Below are positions 1 to 10,795 of a stretch of 64,000 nucleotides of DNA, in pieces; within the stretch, counting starts at the first letter, position 1; each line of letters begins with the position of its first letter. Below the pieces are notes generated by a model. It was not told the origin of the DNA and searched no databases. It was given only the letters and a program-made list of their open reading frames with translations. The translations under genes were made by a program, and so were the position numbers. The DNA is from Cylindrodendrum hubeiense (taxonomy: Eukaryota > Ascomycota > Sordariomycetes > Hypocreales > Nectriaceae): contig JAANBB010000082.1 of the NCBI GenBank assembly GCA_014621425.1, positions 1-64,000 on the forward strand. Direction: 5' to 3'.

Positions 1-391
1 TGGACAGGCCTAGGACATGAATAGATTAGCGGGGTGCGGGGAACTGAGACCCCCTCGGAAAAGCGGAGAATCATAACCCCAGAAGGCCAGTCCCAAAAGA
101 AGCCAGTCGCAACCCTCGTCACCCGCAAAGAGAGGGGCCGCAAATCTCATCTTCGCTCATCTCCCTCCCCATCCCCATCCATTCCCATCCATCCACCTCA
201 TCCCCGTTCATTCATCCCCATCGCGTCACCACCTCCACTTTGTGCCTCTCCACCCTCTGCTGCGCTCCCCGACAGGGACATACAGCCGTCCTTCTTCCTC
301 CCCAACCCACCCAAGGGTTTCCCATCTGCTGCTGCTTGCATCTACTCGGCGCAAGTCGCCAGGCTCCCGTCGCTCTTCGCCCTTCGCCAGG
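1..391. other. Upstream leader/promoter of first regulator gene
   Basis: No gene is supported here. The stretch from about 150 to 330 is strongly C/T-rich (runs of TCCATCC/CCCATCC), typical of a fungal promoter or 5' leader just upstream of a start codon. An in-frame ATG at 242 exists, but the product it would add is low-complexity, so it is treated as leader. Confidence 0.5.
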
Positions 392-3300
392 ATGAGGCGC
401 CAAAACCGCTCCTGCGACCAGTGCCGCAAGGCCAAGCGGGCATGCGACGCGCCCTCCCTGTGGGACATCCAGCGCAACACCGAACGCCAGCGCACCAGCA
501 CCGACGCTTCGTCTGGCGTTTCTCTCGCCGAAGAGCACCTCGGTGAGTTGCCCTGAATTCGTGTCTTGCTGTTCCCCTGCCTGCGCGCCGCTCCGGGAAG
601 CGACACTAACCGGGGTCCTGAAAAACCTCGCAGACGAGATAGACTCCCGCGCCCTGCGATGTTCCTACTGCCTCCGAACCAGAAAACAATGCACCTTCCA
701 TTGGGTTCGCGCCCAGCTACAAACCGGCCCTGCCGGCGACGTCTCTTCGACCCAAGCCGGCGGCAATGCCCGGCGCGTCCCCGATCCTGTCAGGGCAAAG
801 GCCAAGCGCCAGCGTCCGCGCCCTCAACCTGGCCCCTCGCCCACCCAGTCAGCCCTCCCGAACCAAGGCCTCGACGTCAACGCCACTGCGCTGCTCGATA
901 TGCTTCAGGCCCCCCCCTCGACGCACGACCTGACTAGCTGGGGTCCAATTGAGACTGGATTTGCCAACTTCTCGGCTTTCCCAAATTCCGCTTTCGATTC
1001 CATGCCCATCAATGGCGTCTTCGACTCCTCCGCCTTTGACACTGGTCTTCACCCGAACATGCTCGGCCCTCTCGACACGACTTCAACCCCGTCACACCAC
1101 CCCCACCCGATTGATTGCTCCCCAGCTCCAGAACTGCCTCCGCACGCCCTGCACCAGACGCGACACCGATCCACGATTGAAGATGACAATGGTGAGAACG
1201 GGTGGCCATTGACCCAGACCCGCTCCGCGCCCGACCCTCCTTTCCAGCCGTCTCCCTCCGTCTCCAACTCGTATGAAAGCGACGTTTCCTCCCGATCGCT
1301 CAACGCCCGCTACTATTCGGACAGCGCGGCTCGAAGTTATGGCACCTCGATTTCGCCTTTCTCCGCGGCACACCTCATGGTCACAAATACCAACAAGAGT
1401 TTAATTTCGGACAACCTCATGCGCATCTACCACGATGTCCTAGAGCACGCCCTGTCCTGCTGGCTATCCGAAGAGACATGTCCATACCGACCCAACTCCC
1501 TCACCCGACCGTCCTCGAATGGGGTCAGCTGGCTAGCATCCAACTTTGAGAAACTCAATGTTCTCGACCATTACGAGCCGAAGCAGCAAGATAATAGGAT
1601 ATACCGTCGTGTGGTCAAGCTTGACAAAGTTGCCCAGGCGACCAAGTTGATTAAGCTCACGAGATCGGAGGACAGGGCCGCTTCTAAAGCACTCCATCTA
1701 GCCATCATGGCCTTCGCCACACAATGGGCCCAGGGCAGCCAGCGTGAACGCGAGAGGTTTCCCCAAAGCCTAGCATCCCTCGACAGCACCGATTTCGCCG
1801 ACGATATCAACGCGGATTTTGATCGCACTCTCCAGAAGTCCTTCTGGGCCCAGGCAAAGCGCGCTCTTCAGGATTGCTCAGACATGGAATGCTTCAGAGT
1901 GGTGTGCGCAGATTTGATTATGGGACTAGCCCAGAAGCCGATGGATGACGATGATCTCGGCTATGACAGAAGGGATAGCGTTCCTCACAGCGTTTTTGGC
2001 GGCGACAGCCCCATCGTGGGTGGGGACGGCTCCATTGCATCGCAAATCAGCGACATCATCTCTGCTGAGGGGCCACCGGTGTTCATGGAACGAGCAGCTC
2101 GAAAGATGCATGCTCTTAAGTTCCAATACGAGGCCCGCGAGACTGGAGTCATTGACTCGTCAAAGAGCTCCCTTGGACTGGAAAGGGCTACTAGCGCCGA
2201 GTCCCTCAGTACCGAAGAAAGGGGCACCATTGGCCTCGTCTACTGGATGACTGTCATGTTCGATACTGTCTCGTCATCAATGAACGGCCGCCCTGTCGTC
2301 GTTTCAGACGAGGAGTGCCACCACGATCCAACATATCCAGACCGCCCGGAGCATGACGCCTTTACCATCGAGTACAGTCCACATGACGCTAGATGGTGGG
2401 CTGAGCTTTTTGTAAGAGACAACCCGGAAGGGGTACTGCGCTGGCCGTGTTCGCACGAAACTGCTACCAAAGGGGTCGTCGCAGCAGCGCCAGTCAAGGT
2501 AATACTATTCAGGCACGTGTCATATTTGCAGAATACTGTGCGGAGCAAGTACCGCGGCGAGCCTGTTGAGAAGGTCATCTCGAATTCTATGGCCGTCTAC
2601 AAGCACTGGAACATGACATATGGCGCATTCTTCCGAGATCTCGTCCATCAGTACGACACAGTTCCAACACACATCCAGAGTTGGTTCGTGTGCGTCGTCG
2701 CACATTTCCACTGCGCGGCTCTTCTTCTTGCGGATCTGATCGAGTTGGTGGATGAGAACCACCTGGGCATAGATTACTCCACACAGGTTCGGCTCAGCGT
2801 CGACGTGGTTAGGTACCTGCGACAGGACAGCGCCGCGATCCTCTCTGATCTCGCACGTGTTTCGACGTCGCCCCGAGCAGGGGATATTCCCGGCACTCAT
2901 ATCTCTGATCTTCACTTCGCTGTCGTCGAGGGCTCAATCTTGACGGAGCCTTGGACCATGATACTCATAAGGGCATTCACCAAGGCAGCCATCCTTCACC
3001 TGACCGAAGTGGAGGAGTCGGTCCGACATGACCCCTCCTCTCTCGAGAGTCCTACGATAATGATTTTGGCGAGACGATGTCATGACTGCACGAAAGCCCT
3101 TTATTGCTTGGGGAAGAAGTCGGATATGGCGCGGAACATTGCTAATATTCTTTCTTCGGCGTTGATTCCGTATATGATGCCGACAGGCATCTCAGGTATC
3201 TTAACCTGAGTGTGTATTTGGTGCTAAGGCGTGTCTAATTGTTTTGCTTCTCACCCTTGTCAGGGTTCGGTTGGATTGGGTCTTGGAATCAGGTATTAAG

Positions 3301-3430
3301 GGAATCAGCGGATAATCGGCGAATCTTGTGTGAATCTATCAGGGACTACTCAAAGACCTGTTTACTGCATTTCATGCTTTGCCTGTGCTTGAATCGTGAC
3401 AGTAGCGTCTTCTCATGGGAATGGAAATGA
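392..3430 (+). CDS. Zn2Cys6 transcription factor with a long zinc-cluster loop
   Basis: Predicted nuclear DNA-binding regulator. Exons 392..542, 634..3195 and 3264..3430 give about 959 aa; if the last intron is retained the protein stops at 3209. The binuclear cluster is split by the first intron: C8, C11 and C18 in exon 1, then C60, C63 and C70 in exon 2. About 41 residues separate the third and fourth cysteines, where most family members have 6 to 9. A Ser/Pro/Thr-rich linker follows, then a long helical region of the fungal-specific regulatory (MHR) type from about residue 270 onward. The 91-nt first intron has an ACTAAC branch site and joins in frame. The start at 392 puts the cluster at the extreme N-terminus. 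Target genes are unknown; the neighbour is a convergent NmrA-like gene. The family is secure, the C-terminus is not. Confidence 0.85.
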
Positions 3431-3530
3431 ATAATGCCCCTCGTAAACAGATTTCTGGCTCATAGATTCTCAAACTCTATCGGACCATGGCCGTCTCTCA
3501 TCAGTCAGCTGTGCATCATCTCCACTTAAT

Positions 3531-3558
3531 GACCTGGTCGGGACCTGGTCGGGACCGG
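3531..3558 (+). repeat. Two tandem 11-bp units plus partial third
   Basis: GACCTGGTCGG occurs twice head to tail (3531..3541 and 3542..3552) followed by GACCGG. It lies between two convergent genes. Too short for any functional claim. Confidence 0.6.
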
Positions 3559-3626
3559 TGGCAAGGTCACAAACGGTGAAGGCGTCGTGTGCGGCGCCAT
3601 GTCCTCGCTCGGCCACAGACTACTGT

Positions 3627-4741
3627 TCACTTGCTATCCGCACCATCCTTAGGCTCAAAGCCAAAAATACGGTTGGCGTACGGCGCCTTGCCCTTGCCGG
3701 CCAGAACTTCGGCGACATACTCCTCGAACTTCACGTGCTCCACATCGGGATACAGCTCCTTGCCGCTCAGGTATCCAAGGTACTTGGCGCGCTCGGGGAG
3801 GTTGTCCCCCCGCAGCCAGATCGAATTGGGATACTGCACCACCGCCAGGCCCAGGAGGTTGGCGAACGACCGGTCCACGTCGTAGTACGCCTTTCTCGCG
3901 GCTTCGACCGAGGCCTCGACCTCCGTCTTGGACAGGTAGTTGCGTGCGACCTTTTCGCCGCTGCCCTTTTCGAGGAGCGTGAAAATCTGCTCCTGCGTCC
4001 AAATTTCGTTGTACACGAAGACGGAGCTGTTGAGAGTGCGGGGGTCGGCGATGATGCGCGCGACGTACTTGCCCACATCCCTCAGGTCGGTCAGTGCCGT
4101 TGTGTAGTTCCCGTCGCCGATCACGTTGTTCATTGGGAACTTCAAGGCGTAATCGATCTTGCCGGAAGGGAGGCGCGGGAGTGTACTCTGGTACCACCAA
4201 CCCACATCGATGACGGTGTAGGGTAAGCATATTTTCTTGATGTGGTTGAGGACATCTTCTTTCTACCATGTGTCAACATTTGCAAGTAAAGTTTGGATTC
4301 ATAAGAGATCTTACGATTTCTCGCAGTGCCATCACACCGTCTGGAGGACAGCTGGGTCCAAAGGCGCTGGGAACAAAGCGCTTCACGCCTGCGGTTTTGG
4401 CAGCGTCGGCGAGCGCCTTTTGAGAATCGGCGGACCAGGGAATGATGCAACATATGACAACATCATGCCCAGTGAGTGCACCAACCAACTCTTCGTGCGT
4501 CGCTTCAAGCTCAAAAGGGACTATCGTAACGCCCTGTTCTTTGACGCTTTCAATCTCCGGCTTACTGATTGAAGCCGGCCGAACGAGAGCGGTGATGTCC
4601 TAAAAGGGATCAATTAGACCCCGCCAACCCCGCATCGCGGGGATAAATTAGAGTGCTTACGACATTCTCGCCGTGCTGAAGCAGGCCCTTGATGATAGAC
4701 TGGCCGGTCTCGCCGGATGCGCCTACAATTGCAACTTTCAT
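3627..4741 (-). CDS. NmrA-like / isoflavone-reductase-family NAD(P)-binding oxidoreductase
   Basis: Predicted 333-aa cytosolic Rossmann-fold protein. Exons on the minus strand are 4741..4661, 4599..4315 and 4262..3627, all joining in phase 0. The N-terminus carries the dinucleotide-binding glycine motif (VGASGETG, about residues 6-13). A GHDVVI segment and a KRFVPSAFG segment near residue 95-105 are typical of NmrA/PCBER-type atypical short-chain dehydrogenases, as is the VGWWYQ segment after the second intron. Members reduce small phenylpropanoids or ketones, or act as redox-sensing regulators; the sequence does not tell which. The first intron contains a small GC-rich hairpin. The gene is convergent with the upstream regulator and its 5' side faces a gene-poor region. 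Family assignment is firm, substrate unknown. Confidence 0.88.
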
Positions 4742-5298
4742 TCTGATTTTGATTCGGCGGGTGATAGAATAGCTGAATAATGTGCTCCCTTGGGTACCTT
4801 GGCAGATCGATGAAGATATACCAAGTAGCTGTACAGGGTGGATATGAATTATTAATCAGATGCGGGTATTGCGGAGCGGAGTTCGCGTAGCGTTTCCCGG
4901 GGTCCCGGAGAGCTTGAAGAGCCCGGCAAGCGTGATGTTTCTCTAAGAGCCCCATTGGTTACATCGATGGGAGAATATAGTTTAAACAGGTTGGGAATGG
5001 TGCTGATTGGTGTCCTCCCTTGGCTCTATCCTCGTCAAGAACGGCCCAAGGTTGCAGCTTAGAAATTGAGGTGCGCCTTTGTGCCTAGCTCAAATGGGGG
5101 TGCGAATCAGTCTTAATCCTGGAAGAAGAAACGGACGGTGGTTTCAGAGACTAATGCTAGTTCGTTCATAAATGTTGTATGAGTAATAGACTATGGAGGG
5201 CGTCGAGTGACTTGGGCCTGAACGATGGGATTCGAAGAGGCGATGAGCAGCTGCGAAAGGAGAAAGGAACAACACAAGGTCTCAATAAATAGATAAGA

Positions 5299-5319
5299 AG
5301 GGAGGAGGAGGAGGAGGAG
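5299..5319 (+). repeat. (GGA)n microsatellite
   Basis: About seven uninterrupted GGA units in the gene-poor region. Its reverse complement produces the serine-rich stretch of a spurious minus-strand ORF. Confidence 0.8.
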
Positions 5320-6561
5320 AACTTGGGTTTTAGAATCGAGGTATAGAGATAGGCTGAAACGCACACTGGGCAAAATCGATCACACTCACCAGCATCAAAA
5401 GCCAGCGTAGGGTAGCGGTTTCGTGGGCTTGCAGAAAATCCGGGTATTGGGAGCACAACAACAGCCAAGCAAGCAATTAGAATAAGAATACTAGGTGTAA
5501 GTGACCATATCTAAAGCCAAGCAGTTATCAGAGGAGTAGCCTAATAAGAATTAAAGGCTGTATTGATAGCTGAGGGGAAGCACCTGAAAGTCACACAGTA
5601 AAGTCTGAACTGATCTGTAAAGGTGTGGTAAGCAATAGAGATGCTGCCCTGCAAAGAAGAGAGACAGACCATGCTTTAAATAGCCCTAGCATCTTGTGTA
5701 GCTCGCGTGTTGATCTTTGCCAGCCTGCCAAATCTATCCAACACATCATCTGCAAAATGGTTAACAAATGAGCCCTTTATCGCGGAGGACCTTCTCTAGT
5801 AAACATACCGACGCTACATGTTGTAATTGTATTGATAGATAAGGGAGATGACAAAACCATATCATGTGACTGGCAGGATAGTGTCCGCGAGGCTGTTGGC
5901 TTTCACTTGTCACACGGATGGTACCCCACCATGTATTGTATTATATTGAGCGCCCTGTCCTGGGCCGTGACTGGGCCTCCGTAGCTCCGGCAGCCTCGAT
6001 GATCCCTTGACAGGGATGAGACGCCACGATCGGGACTGTTGGTGATGGGGTTGAGCCGATGTCCAAGCTAAGCTTTTAAGAGGATGTTCGCAGGATGAGG
6101 CTAATCGTGTCACAGACTTAGCACTCGAACGGGCCTACTTTTCGATGACATGCATGTATGAATCGACATCACTAGCCCTAGCTCTGGACCCTGCGTATCA
6201 CAAAGGCTTGGAACATAGCGAGCCGTCCCGAGGGCTGTCAATGGGAAGAACAATATACCCGGCCATTGACTTATTCCCGCGGCTCCAAAGATTGCCTAAA
6301 AGGACGCGCGTATATCGTATGCATGCATCCATTCGGGTGTCCACGGCAGCCTTGAGTTCTGAGCACAGGGCGAACGAGAGGGCAGCCGAATCATCTGCCG
6401 CCGCAAGATCAGACTTGGGCCCAATTCGGCCACATATCCTGCCGGCAATTAATGTAGTGCCCTGGTTTTATAGCTCAGAGGAATACCGAGTTTAGTTATT
6501 GTGCCTTCGACCCTCGGGGCCGATTTCGGCAAAAGTGGCCCGCCTGGGTTGTTCCCCGAAT

Positions 6562-7157
6562 TTCCGAAGTGGTTGAATTTCCGTGCGAGTTCAGAAGCAA
6601 AAAGAATCAACTGACAATGAACACTCCTTCTGGAAAAACTCTCCCATTTAATTTCTTTGAGAGAATAATATCTATTAATTCGCAATGCGTCTATTTCCTC
6701 ATGGCTTACGTCTCTTGGTCTTGAAGCAGCTCTCAGAATGACCCTGTACCCACCTACTTAATGAAAATACTCTGAAGGGGTGACCTGGAATCTCAATAGT
6801 CTTTGGCTTACTCAAGCCCAGAGGGGTAACACTTATACCGTGCTCGGGGATCCATTAATGACTGGAATATGATTTCAAGAAGAAGATATTCGATGGTTGG
6901 GACGACGGCATGAGTGCCGAAATGCTAAACCCCTGCGCAAACGAACTGTCATCGACACAACAGTCCAATCGGAATAATGTAACAGAATCTCCCCGCACAT
7001 CCGTCGGATAAGACTAAGCCGGAGAAATACGTAGGTGCCACTTCTCACCTCGGTGTTCTACTGGACATTGGCCAGCGACAGATCCGGTGGATCTCTTATC
7101 CGTACAGATTCCGGAGGGCCATTCCGCCGGGTCGGAATTTCGATCCCCACTTCCGAA
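6562..7157. promoter_or_regulatory. TTCCGA/TCGGAA element cluster upstream of the Dabb gene
   Basis: Elements read directly: TTCCGAA 6562..6568, TCGGAA 6969..6974, ATTCCG 7108..7113, ATTCCG 7121..7126, TCGGAA 7132..7137 and TTCCGAA 7151..7157. The closest lies about 150 bp before the start codon at 7308. CGG triplets are the usual half-site for Zn2Cys6 proteins. That the neighbouring regulator (7835..10297) binds them is inference. Confidence 0.4.
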
Positions 7158-7307
7158 TGACTGATCTATTTAGATCTAGTACAGTCGTCATCCCTCGGTT
7201 CCTGGTCTTATCTCTTAAGTGACATACTCATACCATCTTATATCTGATTTCTCGGTTGTCATCTGGAATCCTTGTCCTACGCTTATCTCTTCGATAAACC
7301 TTACATC

Positions 7308-7706
7308 ATGTCTAAGCCAATCAACCGCGTCACCTTGTTCAAGATCCCCAACGTGGAGGACCAGCAAAAGTTGCTTGATATTTACAAGGGCATGCCCTCA
7401 AAGGCCGTCAAGGTTCGTATTGCAGCTTACTCCTGGGAATCCCGAATCGGGTATCACAAATAAGTGCCATGTCTAACTGGTCAACTCTAGGATGGCAAGC
7501 CTTATATCCTCTCAGTCACAGCTGGTGTAGCAAAGCCTGACCAGCGAGCGCAAGGATTTACCATCGCTGTTATTTCTGTCTTCTCATCAGTAGATGACAT
7601 GGTCTATTACGATAATGAGTGTGCTGCGCATGCGGAACTCAAGGGGTTCGCCAAGTCTGTCCACCAGGGCGCAATGATGGTCTTCTTTGAGAACGAGCTA
7701 GTTTGA
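7308..7706 (+). CDS. Stress-responsive A/B-barrel (Dabb) domain protein
   Basis: Small predicted protein of 106 aa. Exons 7308..7412 and 7491..7706 are joined in phase 0 across a 78-nt intron. The pattern is that of a ferredoxin-like alpha/beta dimeric barrel: a basic first strand (RVTLFKIP), an amphipathic helix (VEDQQKLLDIYKGM), a GKPYILSVTAGVAK segment, a central strand (FTIAVISVFSS), then DDMVYYDNECAAHAELKGF and a final strand ending MMVFFENEL. The closing Y..D..HAELK..F segment is characteristic of Dabb proteins. Some members are polyketide cyclases, others act in stress or aromatic catabolism. Here it is the first gene of the homogentisate-type cluster and has the shared TTCCGA promoter elements. 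A role as a small-molecule isomerase or chaperone in the pathway is only a suggestion. Confidence 0.82.
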
Positions 7707-7834
7707 TATCAAATAGACAAAAATAGAACCTAAAATTGACTAAAGTATCAATGTTTGTGTAACTATTGCTAATCGAATCTCTTCAAGTATTGGGTATATG
7801 TAAATGAGTGATACCAGTTCATGGCTGAATATGT

Positions 7835-10297
7835 CTAAATAAGCCCCTGGAATCGTCGTGAAATTTCTCCTCCCATCCCGTTCATTGAGTCTCCGTCGTC
7901 CGGCCCGTAAAATTGAGGGCCAAATCCTTCCGGGAGAATTTGCCCATTCCCAAATGCATCAAACAAAGACAGAAGATCATTTCTCATTTGATACATATCC
8001 GGGATCGAGCCACTGAGGTCTAAGTCGGGAATTATGCCGCTATCTGTGTGAATGTCACTGACATCGAGATCATCTTCGCCATCTAAATGGCGTGTGTGTT
8101 CGTGTATCTCCCTGCTACCCAAACCTTCCATGTGATGTGATCCGATGGTGACTGCTGGGCTCCCTTCTGCCACCATGTCGGCATGCTGGCTTTCCTCAGA
8201 ACCCTGTAGACCGAGGCTCTTTAATCGTGGAAGAAGACCACGAATGCTATCCCACAATCTTCGGCTGACAATACTGTAACGTGAGAAGCCCCGGACAAGC
8301 TCCACAGCATCAAGGAAGCTCTTTCTGCAGGGTCCAGTGAAGACGTCTGGCGCGTGACACACGGCTAAAAAGATGATAGCCAAGGCACTGAGAAGGAAGT
8401 AGTTGAATGCGTTTTGTTGGCGAGAGTAAATGTCGGTGGTTGAGTTAAGATGCACCAAAACCTGGATGCTGTCCTGGGCGATGTCAACGACCAGCCAAGC
8501 ACTGCGCAGGTTCGCGGCAATGCTGGAAGCGCTGAGAAGGTGGTGTCGGTAGATGAATATTCTAGTGTGGTTTCCACGGAGGTATAGAAGAGCGCGAAGT
8601 CGGTGTATGATGCGCGGCTGAGAGCGTGGTGCGAGTCCAAGGCGAGGATGGCGTAATTGGAGATCGGGGGGGATTGACTGCAACCAGGCTTGGGTACTCA
8701 GATCCAGAGAGATGACAGTATCTTCGGGGATTAACTGAGAATGTGAACCGAAAGGAGGAATGGCATCCCAGAGTTTGGAACAGACACGGCCGTACCCGAC
8801 CATGCACTTGAGATAGGAAAACTCCTCATCCTAGAAACAATTTGGTGAGCCACTGTACGTTCGATAATATAAACATGTGACTGCAACTTACTGGCTCCGG
8901 TAGCTCGGGGTCAATATCTCGATCTACAAGCGCGAACGAGAGACTTGTACCGAAGCTCCAACGGCGATCGAGTACATAAACACACCAAAAGACCCTCGTA
9001 GCAAGGCGACGAGATTCAAGATCATGGAAGTTATCTAGTAGGCTTCTCTTGCGGTGGAGGCCCATCTCAAGAGCCTCTCGCGCGGCAACACCGATTGTAC
9101 GCCACGCGAGAAGTTCTTCGTCGCAATGGAAGTAATAAATACTCTATGGATGGATTAGCAAGCTACCCAAGAGATGAGAAATTGGCGGGCGGTGATCACT
9201 AACCAGCATCGTGATAAGTTGAACTTCCTTTAAATCGACCTCGGGACGCGATATCATAGAGACGTTGTTTTCAACGGACTGTACTATCATAGTGCTTATT
9301 TCTTTCTTGCCATGTGTCTCGAGGACAATGGCTGTGGCCATTGCAACCTTGACAATATCGATATCTTTTTGGGAGACTTCCAGGTCTGAAATGTCATGTA
9401 TTCTCTGACCCCCCGGCTCGGTACTGCGTATCGCCCGAAGGATTTCCTCTGATCGGGAGGCTTGGTCTCCGATGTTAATAAAAGGATAAACAGACTCAAC
9501 TTCCTCCTGGAAGACGGTAAGGAGCCGGGTGATTTCCTGGGCGGTGCAGTGGTGCCAATAGTCCTGAGGGTCCACATCTAGCTCTCGTGATTGACTTGTT
9601 GGGGACTGGGCGCCACTGGCGGGAAGAGTCTCATAGGTTGGGATACCCATACGGGTCAGTGACCGCTCTCCGATGATGAAGCCAAAGGCGGACCTTGTTG
9701 GTCCAACAAACTGGGGCTCTTTCGGGATACCTTCTCTTTGAGAAGAACTGGCAGGTGACGGTACAATAGTGGTGCCGTCTTGAGCAGGCGAGGGGTCAAG
9801 GCGGGTGCTCCGCGGGCGGTCCTTCAGATCGCGTACAAGGGTCATGGCTCCAGCCAGATCGGACATCTGCTGGCGAAGTTGGGTGACTTCATCGCTCAAG
9901 ACCTGGAGCTGTTGATTGCTGTTTCTCAGATTCGCATCAGTATGGCTGTACACGACAAGATAAGGAACAATACGGTTGTCTTACCTATCATTCTTCTCCT
10001 TGGCCTGCGACGAACCATGGGCATACATGCAGACCAACCCCCCGTCGATGCAACGTTGGCAGCTGGAATCATCGACGGGGATGCACTTCAACTTCCGCTT
10101 CTTGCACTCATCGCTGTATCGTATGTGAGCATCTGGGCTTGATGAGGGGGGAGCCGACCGTGATCGTACCATGCGACGGAGGTGTACTTGCCACGCTTCC
10201 CTCTGCGGAAGCCGTCCGTGGCAGGGCGTTTGCGAGTGGTTACACTGCTGGGAGTGGCCTCTCTTGGGTGCTCCGCTGTCGAGGAGTTGTCGTCCAT
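7835..10297 (-). CDS. Zn2Cys6 transcription factor, likely cluster regulator
   Basis: Predicted 741-aa nuclear regulator. Minus-strand exons: 10297..10170, 10113..9985, 9924..9204, 9143..8892, 8830..7835. The DNA-binding cluster spans the first intron: C43, C46, C52, C60, C63 and C70, preceded by a basic KRPATDGFRRGKRGK arm. A leucine/glutamine-rich heptad segment just after it (about residues 87-110) is a probable dimerisation coiled coil. The middle-homology region covers roughly residues 220-560, with the EALEMGLHR and FWCVYVLDRRWSFGTS segments typical of the fungal regulatory domain. The C-terminus is acidic, as in activation domains. The acceptor of the intron ending at 9925 could instead lie at 9948, keeping the frame. 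The gene shares a 498-bp divergent promoter with the CYP504 gene, so it may regulate itself and the cluster. Orthologue identity was not established. Confidence 0.87.
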
Positions 10298-10795
10298 GGC
10301 TGTAGCTTCGCTGACGGAATCCCAATCTCATCTACGAAAACGAGCTTCCGAGGGCAGCGCGGCAGGGGTTCCGCCTAGGTTTAAGACAAGGTGCCAGTCA
10401 GGACGAGGAGTTACTAATGGCTCTCCTCGGTAAAGCGCCGAGTTTCCGAGCGGCCATTTCCGCATGTTCCGACTTCCCCGCAAACCCACCTCCACACTTT
10501 GGGCGATTCGAAGCGATCGCCGCGCGCTAACCACGCCTGGCATCGGGTACACTCTCGCGGGTATCACATCAGCGACATCAAGCCCCAAGCCATTTGCCGA
10601 AGAGCGCTGGCAAAGGATATTTTCCGAGCGGCACGTGGAGGTCAGCAGCATGACCGTGGGATACCAGCGGGAAGCTGGTGCCCGAATTCCTCTTAAATTT
10701 CCCTCTTAAAGCCGTAGACGACGCTGTTCCAAGACGCCTGGCATCCAAGAGGACCAATCTCGTTCTACGTGTTGCTCATCCCCTTGTCCGCAGCC
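10298..10795. promoter_or_regulatory. Divergent promoter, regulator / CYP504, with TTCCGA sites
   Basis: 498 bp between the two start codons. TTCCGA occurs at 10444..10449, 10467..10472 and 10622..10627, and TTTCCG at 10457. No other gene is seen here. Confidence 0.5.

Larger units (their letters stand above)
4742..7307. other. Gene-poor 2.6-kb intergenic region
   Basis: I find no supportable gene. Short ORFs on both strands lack start context, homology or splice continuity. The part from about 6500 to 7300 is the promoter side of the Dabb gene and contains several TTCCGA/TCGGAA elements (TTCCGAA at 6562 and 7151, TCGGAA at 6969 and 7132, ATTCCG at 7108 and 7121). Confidence 0.6.

Noticed and set aside
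5166..5480. Minus-strand ORF with hydrophobic N-terminus resembling a signal peptide
   Set aside because: No ATG fits in frame without an implausible intron, and the serine run is only the reverse complement of a (GGA)n microsatellite.
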